DNA from: Desulfobulbaceae bacterium
GTDB lineage: Bacteria; Desulfobacterota; Desulfobulbia; Desulfobulbales; Desulfocapsaceae
Assembly (NCBI GenBank): GCA_009773475.1
Contig: WSXV01000004.1
Location: 62,001 to 126,000 of the forward strand
DNA: 64,000 nt
Reading direction: 5' to 3'
Shown here: piece after piece, positions 9,805 through 19,489 of the stretch
Layout: every line of letters begins with the position of its first letter
Position numbering within the stretch: position 1 is the first letter of the stretch
Translations under genes and position numbers: made by a program
Notes under the pieces: model-generated
The model's database searches: none
Told to the model about the DNA's origin: nothing
Seen by the model: the letters and a program-made list of their open reading frames with translations, nothing else

Positions 9805-12038
9805 CGCGGAGGTGGGGCCGCTGGTCGCCCGCCGCCAGCAAGTTTAACGATTATCTGGTTTGACTTCTGAAGCCTGGTGACAATGGTCTTGAAAAGATGC
9901 TCTGAAACTTCAGGATATTTCCGAATCACTTCTTCCAGTTTGTCTCCAGGAAAACGCTTCACGGTGGATCGTCCCTGGGAAATGATCGAGGCGGCCCGTT
10001 GCTCCCCTGAGATTGCCGCCATCTCCCCGAAATACTCGCCTGGTTCCGTCAATTCGGCAATTTTCTTTCCACCCTTGATGACCGTCAGGGAGCCACGAAT
10101 CAGCTTAAAAAAATCAATATCCCGATTTCCCTCCCGAATGATCATGTCACCATCTTCATAATTTTCCTGATCGGGATTCACCAGATAGGCGGGAAGGCTC
10201 TCCTCATGGGCAACGGTACGACGCAGCACCTCCTCCACACTGGTTATCCCAACACGAACTTTTTGCAGGGCTGCTTGCCGCAAAGGGACCATTCCTGACT
10301 GAATCGCCACCTTGCGCAGGGTGTCTTCCGACACCTCCGCGCTGATTGCTGTGGCCACCTCATCGGTGACCTCCATCAGTTCAAAAAAACCGACCCGTCC
10401 TTTATAGCCGACCCCATTGCATTCAGGGCATCCAACCGGCCCATAGGTGACCAGCTCTGCCACTTCATCTTCGTGGAACCCTATCTTGATAAGGTCATGT
10501 GGGTCATGCATCTCTGGTTTCTTACATTTCTGACACAACTTTCGGCCCAAGCGTTGGGACAAGACCATGGTCACAGATGAGGCCAACATAAAAGAGGGAA
10601 TGCCGATATTGACAAGCCGAGCGATGGTTGCCGCGCTGTCATTGGTATGGAGGGTTGAGAAAACCAGATGTCCGGTCATGGCAGCCTTAATTGCAATCTC
10701 AGCCGTGTCGATATCCCGGATCTCACCCACCATAATAATATCCGGATCCTGACGGAGAAAGGCCTTCAGGGCAGCGGCAAAGGTCATGCCGACTTCCGGA
10801 TTCACATGCACCTGGTTGATCCCCTTGAAGTTAAACTCAACCGGATCTTCAGCCGTCAGTATCTTGATATCCTCTTTATTCAGGGAGTTCAGGGCTGAGT
10901 ACAGGGTGACTGTTTTCCCGGAACCAGTGGGCCCGGTAACCAGTAAAAGCCCTTGCGGACGATGCAGACAGCGCTTCAGCATCTCAAAGGTCTCAACTTC
11001 AAAACCAAGTTTGGTCAGATCAACATTCAAAGAGCTTTTGTCAAGGATACGCATGACCACCGATTCGCCAAAGAGCGTTGGTAAGGTGGAAACGCGAAAA
11101 TCAACGGATCGGTTATGCCCCATCCGCATCTTGATCCGGCCATCTTGAGGAATGCGCCGCTCGGTGATATTGAGATTGGCCAGAATTTTTACCCTGGCAA
11201 CCAGGGCATTCTTAATCGTCAGGGGCAGATTCATGGACTTGAACAATGCCCCGTCTTTCCGATAACGAACCTGCATGTTTTTTTCATACGGTTCCAGATG
11301 GATATCAGAGGCGCCATCCTGAACTGCCTTCACCATGATCCCGTTCACCAGCTTGATGATCGGGGCATCATTGGCGGCAAATTGTTCAGATCCCTCTTTA
11401 TCGTCAACCGATTCAATTTCAAATCCATCTGCAGCCTCAGCCACGATGGAACCGAAGTTGTCAATCTCAGTGACCGACATTTCTTCTTCGGCCTTCTCTG
11501 CCTGGCCGCTGCGCAAAGCGTCAACTTCAGCGGCGTCTATACCATAATACTTTTGATAGGCCGCAATAATATCATCTTCGGTGGAAACACAGACTGACAA
11601 CTCGTGACCAACCAGATCCTGCAACTTGGCAACCGCTTCGGTATCGGTGGGTTCAGCCATGGTGATCTGCAAGGTGTTACCGATACTCTGCAAGGGAAAC
11701 GCCATGAATTTCTTGGCCGTTTCATAGGCCATAAGTTTCATGGCATCCATTGCGGGTGGCTCCTTGGCAATGACGACCGAAGAAATATTATACTGCCGAT
11801 TGAGCAGGTTACTGATCGTATCTTTATCGATATATTCCGATTGAATAAGGATCGCGCCGATACGGCCGCCATTCTTTTTCTGCTGCTGTTTGGCGGTCTC
11901 CAGTTGGGTCGGAGTGATATAACCCGCCTTGCAGAGAAGCTCACCTATCTTGTATTTGCCAGCCCCGGACTGATCCTTGACGGTACCCCGTAGACCGGTT
12001 TTTTTGGGCGACATTTTATTGTCAGGTAAAACTGCCAT
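9795..12038 (-). CDS. pilB: PilB/GspE-type ATPase with MshEN and C-terminal cyclic-nucleotide-binding domain
   Basis: Hexameric extension ATPase of type IV pili or type II secretion. Order: MshEN domain (~25-170) with two motif copies (KIGELLCKAGYITPTQL and RIGAILIQSEYIDKDTI), the c-di-GMP-binding type; secretion ATPase core (~195-590) with GPTGSGKT near 370-380, catalytic Glu/Asp boxes and a CxxC...CxxC zinc site; then an extra CNB domain (~620-735) absent from ordinary PilB of ~570 aa. The CNB keeps the phosphate-cassette Glu and Arg (FGEMAAISGEQRAAS), so ligand binding is plausible. ATG at 12038 (GTGAG 5 nt upstream) is preferred over the GTG at 12047. No other pilus genes are nearby. Confidence 0.88.
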   Translation of the reverse strand: MAVLPDNKMSPKKTGLRGTVKDQSGAGKYKIGELLCKAGYITPTQLETAKQQQKKNGGRIGAILIQSEYIDKDTISNLLNRQYNISSVVIAKEPPAMDAMKLMAYETAKKFMAFPLQSIGNTLQITMAEPTDTEAVAKLQDLVGHELSVCVSTEDDIIAAYQKYYGIDAAEVDALRSGQAEKAEEEMSVTEIDNFGSIVAEAADGFEIESVDDKEGSEQFAANDAPIIKLVNGIMVKAVQDGASDIHLEPYEKNMQVRYRKDGALFKSMNLPLTIKNALVARVKILANLNITERRIPQDGRIKMRMGHNRSVDFRVSTLPTLFGESVVMRILDKSSLNVDLTKLGFEVETFEMLKRCLHRPQGLLLVTGPTGSGKTVTLYSALNSLNKEDIKILTAEDPVEFNFKGINQVHVNPEVGMTFAAALKAFLRQDPDIIMVGEIRDIDTAEIAIKAAMTGHLVFSTLHTNDSAATIARLVNIGIPSFMLASSVTMVLSQRLGRKLCQKCKKPEMHDPHDLIKIGFHEDEVAELVTYGPVGCPECNGVGYKGRVGFFELMEVTDEVATAISAEVSEDTLRKVAIQSGMVPLRQAALQKVRVGITSVEEVLRRTVAHEESLPAYLVNPDQENYEDGDMIIREGNRDIDFFKLIRGSLTVIKGGKKIAELTEPGEYFGEMAAISGEQRAASIISQGRSTVKRFPGDKLEEVIRKYPEVSEHLFKTIVTRLQKSNQIIVKLAGGGRPAAPPPRPA

Positions 12039-12137
12039 AAAACTCACAGAGAAAATTTTAAGGAAAAAGAGGCCGAAGATAAAACATTAAAATGACTATA
12101 AACTGAATGAAGATACCTCTTTTTCTCCAAAAAAACA

Positions 12138-12172
12138 AACGGGTTAAAAAGAAAAAATCTTTTTAACCCGTT
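12138..12172 (-). terminator. Strong hairpin terminator between fhs and pilB
   Basis: Perfect 15-bp inverted repeat AACGGGTTAAAAAGA/TCTTTTTAACCCGTT with a 5-nt loop; on the minus strand it is followed by TGTTTTTTT. It lies 235 bp beyond the fhs stop and 91-100 bp before the pilB start, so it should end read-through from fhs. Confidence 0.75.
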
Positions 12173-12289
12173 ATAATGGACTGATGCTGTTCTTGCAAAC
12201 CGTTAAGCTAAGTGATTTGCTCGCCAATAAACAACCGTTATGACGAGACGAAACAATGAGTTGTGGAATCATTAAGATCGCCGACGCAT

Positions 12290-12409
12290 GTTTCTTGCCA
12301 AACGCCACACCGTGAAACAGCGGTACAGATTGCTGTTTCACGGATGCAGCATAAGAGTCCGTAAGTAAAAAGAGCAAGAAAAGCTTTGCTCTTTTTACAA
12401 CGGTCTCTA
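12290..12409 (-). repeat. Two-hairpin dispersed element, copy A (at the fhs stop)
   Basis: Begins with the fhs stop codon (TAGAGACCGTT). Hairpin I: 13-bp arms at 12386-12398 and 12365-12377 inside an outer AGAG-A-CCGT/ACGG-A-CTCT stem (12408-12400 with 12362-12354). Linker: TTACGGACTCTTATGC. Hairpin II: 12-bp arms at 12332-12343 and 12310-12321, with an outer wobble-rich stem. Aligns with copy B at 57889-58004: linker, loops and outer stem are nearly identical, while the inner arms differ with pairing preserved. Hairpin I may also terminate fhs. Between this element and the terminator at 12138-12172 (about 12173-12289) nothing is recognised. Confidence 0.75.
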
Positions 12410-14170
12410 AAATACCCCTTTCACCTTTCCAGTCTCCACGTCAACATCGACACGGCGGTAAGCCGGATCGGATGCAGTCCCCGGCATCAGGCTGATGGCA
12501 CCGGCCACCGGTACCACAAACCCAGCACCCTTATAGGTGAGAATATCGCGAATGGGCAGAGTCCAACCTTTAGGCACCCCTTTGAGTTTTGGATCATGGG
12601 AAAGAGAAAGATGGGTTTTAACCATACAGGTTCCCATCTCTTTCATATCGGGATCATCGGCCAGACGTTTCAGCTTGGCCTGGGCCTCAGGGGTATAGGA
12701 AACACCATCGGCGCCATAGACTTCACGCGCAATCAGATCGATACGTTTTTCCAGAGGGTCGGACAGATCGTAGAGGAACTTGAAATCATTTGGTTCTTCA
12801 CAGGCGTCCACAACGGCATCGGCAAACTCAAGGGCTCCTTCACCACCATGCTGCCAATGACGAGAGAGGGCAACCCGAGCGCCAGCAGCCTCACAGATCC
12901 GGCGTACCGCCTTGATCTCGTTATCAGTATCGGCGTAAAAGGCGTTAATACAGACCACGGGATTAATCCCAGCTTTCTTGACCGTTTCAATATGATGGAG
13001 CAGGTTTTTACAACCCTCCTCCACCCAGCCCACGTTCTCTTTTCCATACTCAGCCGGCATCGGCTTGCCGGGAACCGGAATGGGGGCACCACCATGACAT
13101 TTCAGTGCCCGGATAGTAGCGACGATAACCGCACAGTTGGGTTTATTGCCGGAGAAACGGCACTTGAGATTCCAGAACTTCTCAAAGCCGATATCAGCAC
13201 CGAATCCGGACTCGGTCACATTGTAATCGGCAATCTTCAGGCCAAGACGATCGGCTATGACTGAGGACTGGCCAATGGCTATATTGGCAAAAGGTCCGGC
13301 ATGCACCAGAACCGGCTGGCCTTCCAGGGTTTGTAATAGATTTGGATTCAAGGCCTGCACCATCCAGGCGGTCATGGCGCCATCGACCTCCAGATCAGCA
13401 GTGGTCACCGGCCTGTCCTGACGGTCATAGGCAACCACGATCCTGCCCATGCGTCTTCGCATATCAGCAAGATCATTGGACACTGAAAGAATCGCCATGA
13501 TCTCGGAGGAAACGGCAATGGCAAAGGATGATTGCATGGTATAGCCATCCATCTTGCCGCCGATACCAATGGTAATATTGCGCAGGGCCTGGGCGCAAAA
13601 ATCAATGATCCAGTTAAACTCCACTTTTTTGGGGTGGATATCGAGCCGCCGTAGATTGCGTTTTGCAAGCTGCTCATCGGTATAATTGGCCTCATGCTGC
13701 ATGCGCGAGGTCAGTGCCACCATCCCAAGATTGTGGGCATTCATGATGGCGTTAATATCGCCGGTCAGGCCAAGGGAGAATTCGGTCAGCGGAATACACT
13801 GGGCTAAGCCCCCACCAGCGGCAGACCCCTTAATATTCATGGTCGGCCCGCCGGATGGTTGCCGAATGGCACCGATAACGCTCTTGTTCCGCTTCCCAAG
13901 CCCCTGCACCAGCCCCATACAGCAGGTTGATTTCCCTTCACCAAGGGGCGTGGGTGAGATGGCAGTCACATCAATATATTTGCCGTCAGGTTTACTGCCC
14001 AGCCGGCTCATGATCTTCTTGAAATCAAGCTTGCCAATATAATGACCGTGCGGCAGGATCTCTTCTTTTGCAAGGCCGAGTTTTTCTCCCAGCTCATACA
14101 CTGTTTTCATCCGGCTTTCGGCTTCATGGGCAATTTCCCAATCAGCATGTTTGGTTGGATCAAGCACCAT
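12407..14170 (-). CDS. fhs: Formate-tetrahydrofolate ligase
   Basis: ATP-dependent activation of formate to 10-formyl-THF, entry of the methyl branch of the Wood-Ljungdahl pathway and a source of one-carbon units for purines. The 587-aa protein carries the ATP motif [11 protein letters not shown] near residue 75, the conserved [20 protein letters not shown] block and, near the C terminus, [18 protein letters not shown]. About 30 residues longer than the usual ~557 aa, mostly at the N terminus. ATG at 14170 has an AAAGGAG site 6 nt upstream. The stop codon is the first base triplet of the two-hairpin repeat. Confidence 0.97.
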   Translation of the reverse strand: MVLDPTKHADWEIAHEAESRMKTVYELGEKLGLAKEEILPHGHYIGKLDFKKIMSRLGSKPDGKYIDVTAISPTPLGEGKSTCCMGLVQGLGKRNKSVIGAIRQPSGGPTMNIKGSAAGGGLAQCIPLTEFSLGLTGDINAIMNAHNLGMVALTSRMQHEANYTDEQLAKRNLRRLDIHPKKVEFNWIIDFCAQALRNITIGIGGKMDGYTMQSSFAIAVSSEIMAILSVSNDLADMRRRMGRIVVAYDRQDRPVTTADLEVDGAMTAWMVQALNPNLLQTLEGQPVLVHAGPFANIAIGQSSVIADRLGLKIADYNVTESGFGADIGFEKFWNLKCRFSGNKPNCAVIVATIRALKCHGGAPIPVPGKPMPAEYGKENVGWVEEGCKNLLHHIETVKKAGINPVVCINAFYADTDNEIKAVRRICEAAGARVALSRHWQHGGEGALEFADAVVDACEEPNDFKFLYDLSDPLEKRIDLIAREVYGADGVSYTPEAQAKLKRLADDPDMKEMGTCMVKTHLSLSHDPKLKGVPKGWTLPIRDILTYKGAGFVVPVAGAISLMPGTASDPAYRRVDVDVETGKVKGVF

Positions 14171-14443
14171 ACCCTACTCCTTTCAAGGCAAAGGTTAAAA
14201 ATCAAGATATCAAAGGAAACAATGTCCATCGACATGACTCGCCCTTTGATACGTTAAGATTAATCATAATTGATGATTCATATAACTAATTGTTAAGAAA
14301 GTGTCAATATGGGAGCAACATTCAAACAATCAGCAACAGGATGTATTGCCCTTGCTGCATAGCCGCTTGTTATAGAAATGAACCGATCTAACTAAATTTT
14401 AATGTATTTTCTAGATTTTGTTGCTGCTAGCGAGCAATAAAAA
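14171..14443. other. Intergenic region upstream of fhs
   Basis: No coding potential or known RNA recognised; AT-rich and expected to contain the fhs promoter, which could not be placed with confidence. The thyX terminator follows. Confidence 0.5.
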
Positions 14444-14477
14444 AGGCCCTTTGCCTGAAAATCATGACAAAGGGCCT
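14444..14477 (-). terminator. Terminator after thyX
   Basis: Inverted repeat AGGCCCTTTG/CAAAGGGCCT (10 bp, 14-nt loop) followed on the minus strand by TTTTTTATTGC, 27 bp after the thyX stop. Confidence 0.75.
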
Positions 14478-14503
14478 AAAAGAAAAAAGCACGATTAATT
14501 TGC

Positions 14504-15433
14504 TCAGACAAAAATCTGTGGGTACCTTTTCTTAACTTCAGCCTCCAGAGGTATCATGACCTCACGCATAGAAGGTTCGGCGGCAGGAGTTGTGCGCAAT
14601 CTGAAAATATGCCTCCATTCAGCGAGGTTGCAATAGACAATGATCTCGGTTTTACAGGAATTAGGCAAGACGGTCCTTGCTGCCTGGGGGGTGGATGTTT
14701 CCAGAAGCTGGAGATATAAAGCCTCGGTTTCTTCCATGGCCTCTTTCCATAGGTTATATTCAGGAGAATCAGGGGCAAAAAACATGGGCCGGATAAAGGT
14801 CACCTGATTGCCGAATTTATCCTGACTATACCGACAGTAGCGCTGACTCTCCTGCAAAAAAGAACAGGGGCGATGCCGGACAATCTCATGGGTGACGGCC
14901 CGGTTGACGATAAATTTTACCCCTAAATACCGATGGCGAGACAGTAAGTCAGCAGCAAAGTGCTCTACTTCCTCCAGAGAAATCTTCTCAACAACAATGG
15001 CCGAAATATCAGATTTGTTATCAGGTTTCCAGACATTCTCAAAAAGAAAAGGATGTCTGGAACCAAGGAAATCCACCATGGCAGAAACCACTTCTATCCT
15101 TGAAAAAGTGCTGTACAACTCCCGGAAAGTGCGGATCGAACCAGTCACCAGCAGACCATTCTCCACCACATCAATAATCAGAAATTTAGGCTGGCATTGA
15201 AGTAAATCAGTAATCTGAATTGCTGTGCAGCGAAGACGCAAGGTGACCACTGCCATTTCCATGACCGAGTTATGACCATGTTCGGCGATCTTCTTAACAA
15301 AGGGCAAGGCCGAATCAACAGTGATCTTTTCCTCACTTTTATAGCAGATACGACCACAGGCCTCCAACCGCACCGCAAGGGATGCCTGGTCCAAGGCATC
15401 CTGAATCTCAAAACCCGGATCAACAATAATCAT
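14504..15433 (-). CDS. thyX: Flavin-dependent thymidylate synthase ThyX
   Basis: Makes dTMP from dUMP using methylene-THF and FAD/NAD(P)H, replacing ThyA. Shows the ThyX motif variant RHRPCSFLQESQRY (RHRxxSxxxxSxRY) and the downstream RTVLPNSCKTEIIVYCNL segment with the substrate-binding region. 309 aa, slightly longer than common ThyX. It starts directly after the nifS stop (adjacent coordinates), so it is probably co-transcribed with nifU-nifS. Use of THF one-carbon units links it to the neighbouring fhs. Confidence 0.93.
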   Translation of the reverse strand: MIIVDPGFEIQDALDQASLAVRLEACGRICYKSEEKITVDSALPFVKKIAEHGHNSVMEMAVVTLRLRCTAIQITDLLQCQPKFLIIDVVENGLLVTGSIRTFRELYSTFSRIEVVSAMVDFLGSRHPFLFENVWKPDNKSDISAIVVEKISLEEVEHFAADLLSRHRYLGVKFIVNRAVTHEIVRHRPCSFLQESQRYCRYSQDKFGNQVTFIRPMFFAPDSPEYNLWKEAMEETEALYLQLLETSTPQAARTVLPNSCKTEIIVYCNLAEWRHIFRLRTTPAAEPSMREVMIPLEAEVKKRYPQIFV

Positions 15434-16618
15434 TTACATATCCGCCTTCCAGAAAGGAGACATCTCACGCAGCCCGGCAATAATGGAGGGCATCTTTGCC
15501 AGCACAAAATCGATCTCTTCTTCAGTATTGTAGACACTTAAGGAGTATCGAATGGAGCCATGCGCCGCGGTAAACGGAACTCCCATGGCACGCAGGACGT
15601 GGGATGGTTCCAATGACCCGGAGGTGCAGGCGGAACCGGATGAGGCGCAAATATTATACTGATCCATGTGGAGCAGGATAGCCTCGCCCTCTACATACTC
15701 AAAGCTGATATTCGCGGTATTGGGTAACCGGTCAATCTTGTGCCCATTGAGCATGGAATGCGGAATTGAGGAGAGCAGTCCCTGCTCGAGCTTGTCACGC
15801 ATCTTTTTAACCCGGCTGTTCTCATCCGCCATATTGGCTGCCGCCAATTCACAGGCCCGGCCAAGGCCTATAATCGAGGCAACATTTTCGGTGCCGCCGC
15901 GCCGGCCTCTTTCCTGATGACCGCCGACCAGAAATGGCATAAATGGAGTTCCCCGCCGGACATACAGCACCCCAATGCCTTTTGGACCATGCAGTTTATG
16001 TCCTGAGATGGAGAGAAAATCAATATCCGTCTCTTTCAGGTTGATGGGAATCTTGCCTACAGCTTGGACGGCATCGGTATGAAAAAGAATGCCCCGTTCT
16101 TTTGCCATTTTGGCCATCTCGACCACAGGGAAAATCACGCCGGTCTCATTGTTGGCCCACATCACACTGACAATCGCCGTATCCTCGGCGAGGGCTTCTT
16201 CGTATTTTTGAAGATCAAGGCACCCTTCAGGGTCCACCATTAACCGGGTTAATCGATGTTTGTGCCCAGTCAAACGATCAAGATTTTCGCTTAGATTTTT
16301 TACCGCCGGATGCTCGACCCGGGTTGTAATCACATGCCGCTTTTCAGGAAATGACTGCAGGGCCGAGAAAATGGCGGTTGAGTCACTTTCCGTGCCGCAA
16401 CTGGTAAAAATAATCTCTTCCGGTTCAGCCCCCAGTAAATCCGCCACTTGTTTTCGGGCCTGGGAAATCGACGCACCAACCTGGCCGCCAAAACGGTGCA
16501 TGGATGAGGGATTGCCGTAATAATCCTGCAAATAGGGCAACATTGCCTCCAGCACCTCGGGCGCAATCCTTGTTGTAGCATTATTGTCCATATAAACGGC
16601 ATCGTTGTGATTCATCAT
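15434..16618 (-). CDS. nifS: Cysteine desulfurase, NifS type
   Basis: PLP enzyme that takes sulfur from cysteine and hands it as persulfide to the NifU scaffold. Seen: MDNNATTRIAPEVLEAMLPY at the N terminus, PLP-lysine motif SISGHKLHGPKG, and the mobile-loop catalytic cysteine in CASSGSACTSGSLEPSHVL. 394 aa, normal for the family. Start overlaps the nifU stop by 4 bp. No nitrogenase genes are near, so this is likely the housekeeping Fe-S system, as in other anaerobes with NIF-type machinery. Confidence 0.95.
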   Translation of the reverse strand: MMNHNDAVYMDNNATTRIAPEVLEAMLPYLQDYYGNPSSMHRFGGQVGASISQARKQVADLLGAEPEEIIFTSCGTESDSTAIFSALQSFPEKRHVITTRVEHPAVKNLSENLDRLTGHKHRLTRLMVDPEGCLDLQKYEEALAEDTAIVSVMWANNETGVIFPVVEMAKMAKERGILFHTDAVQAVGKIPINLKETDIDFLSISGHKLHGPKGIGVLYVRRGTPFMPFLVGGHQERGRRGGTENVASIIGLGRACELAAANMADENSRVKKMRDKLEQGLLSSIPHSMLNGHKIDRLPNTANISFEYVEGEAILLHMDQYNICASSGSACTSGSLEPSHVLRAMGVPFTAAHGSIRYSLSVYNTEEEIDFVLAKMPSIIAGLREMSPFWKADM

Positions 16619-17454
16619 TTGGATTCCTCCACGATCAGGGTATCAAGAACCAGCTCCCGCAGTTTTTTCTCCACATATTCCTTGATCGTGGTCTGTGATT
16701 TTACACAACTTGTGCAGGCACCGCGCAGGGAAACAAAGACAAAATCACCGTCCACATCAACGAGTTCGATGTCTCCGCCATCTTTTCGCAGGCCAGGCCT
16801 GATCTCACGCTCCAAGGCTTCTTCGATCTTTTTGATCTTCTGCAGAGTGGTCATTCGTGGTTTGGTTTTTTCTGCCAGATTTTTGAGACTGATCCCCTGA
16901 TGGGAAGTTTCCACCAGAATCTCACGCAGACGATCCAGGCATTTGCCACAACCACCGCCGGCTTTGGTAAAGTTAGTGATCTCTTCAACCGAATGCAGAT
17001 TGGACTCTTTAATGGCCCTGATAACCTCCAGGTCAGTGACCCCAAAGCATTCACAGACGACCTCGCCTTCTGCCATGGGTAACTTCAGGCCGCGATAATC
17101 GGCAATGGCTGCCTCGAGGGCCTCGCGCCCCATGACCGAACAGTGCATCTTCTCTTTAGGCAAACCACCCAAACGATCCGCGATATCTTCATTGGTGACC
17201 TTCGAAGCCTCTTCCAGGGTCATGCCTATGATCATTTCGGTCAAAACAGAAGAGGAAGCAATGGCACTGGCACAACCAAAGGTCTTGAATTTGGCATCGG
17301 TTATTACCTCTTTATCATCAAGCTTAAATGTCAACTTCAAGGCATCACCACAAGCCAACGATCCTACATTGCCGGTGCCCGAGGGATTCTCAATCTCCCC
17401 GACATTCTTGGGAAACAAAAAATGCTGCTGAACTTTATCGGTATATTCCCACAT
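16615..17454 (-). CDS. nifU: Fe-S cluster scaffold NifU (three-domain)
   Basis: Scaffold for Fe-S assembly with NifS. Domain order: IscU-like (~1-125; cysteines in SLACGDAL, FKTFGCAS and MHCSVMG), BFD-like [2Fe-2S] domain (~130-180; CECFGVTD and GGGCGKC), and C-terminal NifU domain (~205-279; GACTSCVKS, CxxC). The frame is open to 17511 but the protein proper starts MWEYTDKVQQHF at ATG 17454, with AGGAG 6 nt upstream, giving 279 aa. First gene of a nifU-nifS-thyX unit; the 249 bp upstream contain no gene and presumably the promoter. Confidence 0.95.
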   Translation of the reverse strand: MWEYTDKVQQHFLFPKNVGEIENPSGTGNVGSLACGDALKLTFKLDDKEVITDAKFKTFGCASAIASSSVLTEMIIGMTLEEASKVTNEDIADRLGGLPKEKMHCSVMGREALEAAIADYRGLKLPMAEGEVVCECFGVTDLEVIRAIKESNLHSVEEITNFTKAGGGCGKCLDRLREILVETSHQGISLKNLAEKTKPRMTTLQKIKKIEEALEREIRPGLRKDGGDIELVDVDGDFVFVSLRGACTSCVKSQTTIKEYVEKKLRELVLDTLIVEESK

Positions 17455-17703
17455 GTGTTGCTCCTGTTTATTTGTAAAAAAGAGTGAACAAAAAAGACAT
17501 TTTCGGTTCACTTTTTATTTTTCAATATTGATCACACTAAATACTGCAGGGTTAAAAATCAACGAACAATTCAAGTCATCAAATTCATTTCATCTAAAAA
17601 AACTACCAAGTCAAAATGTCCCCAACTGATAGCTTCTCTTCATACAATGCTGAAGCGCAGGAAGATATCTAACAAAATCAGATCTTTGCTTCCTCCATAA
17701 AAG

Positions 17704-19443
17704 TTATAACAAACCGGTCTCCTGCAACATCGCCCTAGCTGCCTGCACAAGGTTTCCAGTCCCGCTGGCAGTCCGGGACTCCACATAATAGCGAACCTTT
17801 GGCTCCGTCCCTGAGGGCCGGATCATGATCCAGGAACCATCATCAAAAATCATCTTGCGGCCATCAATATCAATCACCTCGGCGATGCGCTGTTCATTCT
17901 CCCCCACCCTGACATATTCACCCACCCCGTACTTTTGCAGGCCTTGAAGAATAGACTTCAGCTCTTCTCCTTTGGCACTTAGCGGCAGCCCCCCACGATC
18001 GGGATAATAGGCCCCATACTCGGCTTCAATGCGATGCAGATATTCACCCAGATTAATATTCAGCGTCAAGACCATATCCATGGCCAGCAGCAAACCAATA
18101 TAGGCATCTTTTTCCGGGGTATGGCCAATAACCGAAATCCCGTCTGACTCCTCAAAACAGACCAGAGCCCGACCAATCACCGGCTTGAATTCTTTGAACC
18201 CAACGCGGGGCTCAAAGACCTCTTCATGGAAGGCTTTAGCAAGCGCATTGGCAAGATTGGAGGTGGCCACGGTCTTGGCCACCATTCCCCGTTTGCCCTT
18301 GACCTCGTGCAGAAAATGATAGGCCATGGCCCCAAACTGGTTCATACTGATCTCAACAGTGCCGTCGGTGAAACGAATGCGATCTCCGTCCGGATCAATG
18401 ATGGCTCCGAGTTTAAACCTTTCCGGTCGTGCCCGTAATGTTTCTCCCACCTGTTCCATATTCACCGAGGAAGGTTCCGGGGCAATGCCGTTAAAGGTCA
18501 CATCCGCGTTGGCGCGCAGGTGGATCAATCGCGCTCCACCATTGCCCTCAAAAAGAGGTGCAATATGCAGCCGACTGGCGCCATGCACAGAATCGATGGC
18601 CACACAGAAATCATGATTGCCTGCAAAGGCCTGCATGATATCGTCCAGATCCAATCCATGCCTGGAAACATTGCGTCGCACCAGACTCTTCCAGCATTCG
18701 AGTGAATCAAATAAACGAATATCGGTGCGCTCGGAGGCAACGACAATGCTTGCGAAAGCTGCTTCTCCATGGACGTCATTTTTCACAACAAGTTTCCGGG
18801 CATTGGCCGTAATCCTGTCGGTCAACTCAGAGGCAGCCGGGCCGGCATCAGCAGCATTGTATTTAAACCCACCATACTGCAAAGGATTATGGGATGGGGT
18901 GAGATTGATGGAAAAGGCCGCACCAAGTTCCAGAAGAGCTGCCGACAAAACTCCGGTGGTGGACTCTCCAGCGTAGTGTACTGTAAATCCAGCCTTCACC
19001 AGAACCTCAATGACTGCAGCGGCCAGAATCTCACCACCAAAGCGGTTGTCGAATCCAACAACACAACCCTTTTCCTGGGCCTCTCGCAAACTGACAACAC
19101 CTAAAAAAGGAGCCAGTTCCTGCTGTTTGTCAAGCACCTGATACATCTGAACAATGGCAGTGGTAACAAAAGAAACAGACCGGACAAAAAGGTCTTTTCC
19201 CAACATTCCCCGCCAGCCGGAAGTCCCAAAATTAACAACTTCCTGAGGTTGGCCGGTATTGGTAACAATCTCGGCCAGAACCAACTGGTACACCTGGTCA
19301 ATATATCTCTGCCAAGTCCCACCCTCATTCTTTCTTTTTGCAACAAGCTTTTGAATTAGCGCGAAATAATCACTATTGGCATGATCAGGTCCAATGTTGC
19401 AGCTTTTATAGAGATCACGAACGGTTTCAGTTATTAACGACAT
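17704..19443 (-). CDS. Alpha-D-phosphohexomutase (phosphoglucomutase/phosphomannomutase)
   Basis: Interconverts hexose-1- and 6-phosphates, supplying GDP-mannose or UDP-glucose synthesis and glycogen metabolism. Four-domain superfamily: early GTSGWRGMLG, catalytic phosphoserine loop LTPSHNPLQYGGFKYN, metal loop DPDGDRIRF, sugar-binding ESDGISVIGHTPEKD, and C-terminal phosphate loop MIRPSGTEPKVRYYVES. 579 aa, longer than AlgC/ManB (~460), resembling larger bacterial phosphoglucomutases. It may feed galU and gmd in this window. Substrate preference cannot be read from sequence. Confidence 0.9.
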   Translation of the reverse strand: MSLITETVRDLYKSCNIGPDHANSDYFALIQKLVAKRKNEGGTWQRYIDQVYQLVLAEIVTNTGQPQEVVNFGTSGWRGMLGKDLFVRSVSFVTTAIVQMYQVLDKQQELAPFLGVVSLREAQEKGCVVGFDNRFGGEILAAAVIEVLVKAGFTVHYAGESTTGVLSAALLELGAAFSINLTPSHNPLQYGGFKYNAADAGPAASELTDRITANARKLVVKNDVHGEAAFASIVVASERTDIRLFDSLECWKSLVRRNVSRHGLDLDDIMQAFAGNHDFCVAIDSVHGASRLHIAPLFEGNGGARLIHLRANADVTFNGIAPEPSSVNMEQVGETLRARPERFKLGAIIDPDGDRIRFTDGTVEISMNQFGAMAYHFLHEVKGKRGMVAKTVATSNLANALAKAFHEEVFEPRVGFKEFKPVIGRALVCFEESDGISVIGHTPEKDAYIGLLLAMDMVLTLNINLGEYLHRIEAEYGAYYPDRGGLPLSAKGEELKSILQGLQKYGVGEYVRVGENEQRIAEVIDIDGRKMIFDDGSWIMIRPSGTEPKVRYYVESRTASGTGNLVQAARAMLQETGLL

Positions 19444-19489
19444 GGAAATCCCTATGTGAGTGAAGAGAACAGTTCAGAAATAAAAAAGA

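Noticed and set aside
12290-12409. Reading the two-hairpin element as an integron attC site
   Set aside because: attC sites need RYYYAAC/GTTRRRY core boxes at the ends; GTTA and GTTG stretches here do not fit. There is no integrase or cassette array, and both copies start at stop codons of ordinary chromosomal genes.
15434-17454. Part of a nitrogen-fixation cluster (nifU-nifS)
   Set aside because: No nifHDK or other nif genes around; thyX and fhs adjacent, so a housekeeping Fe-S role is more likely.
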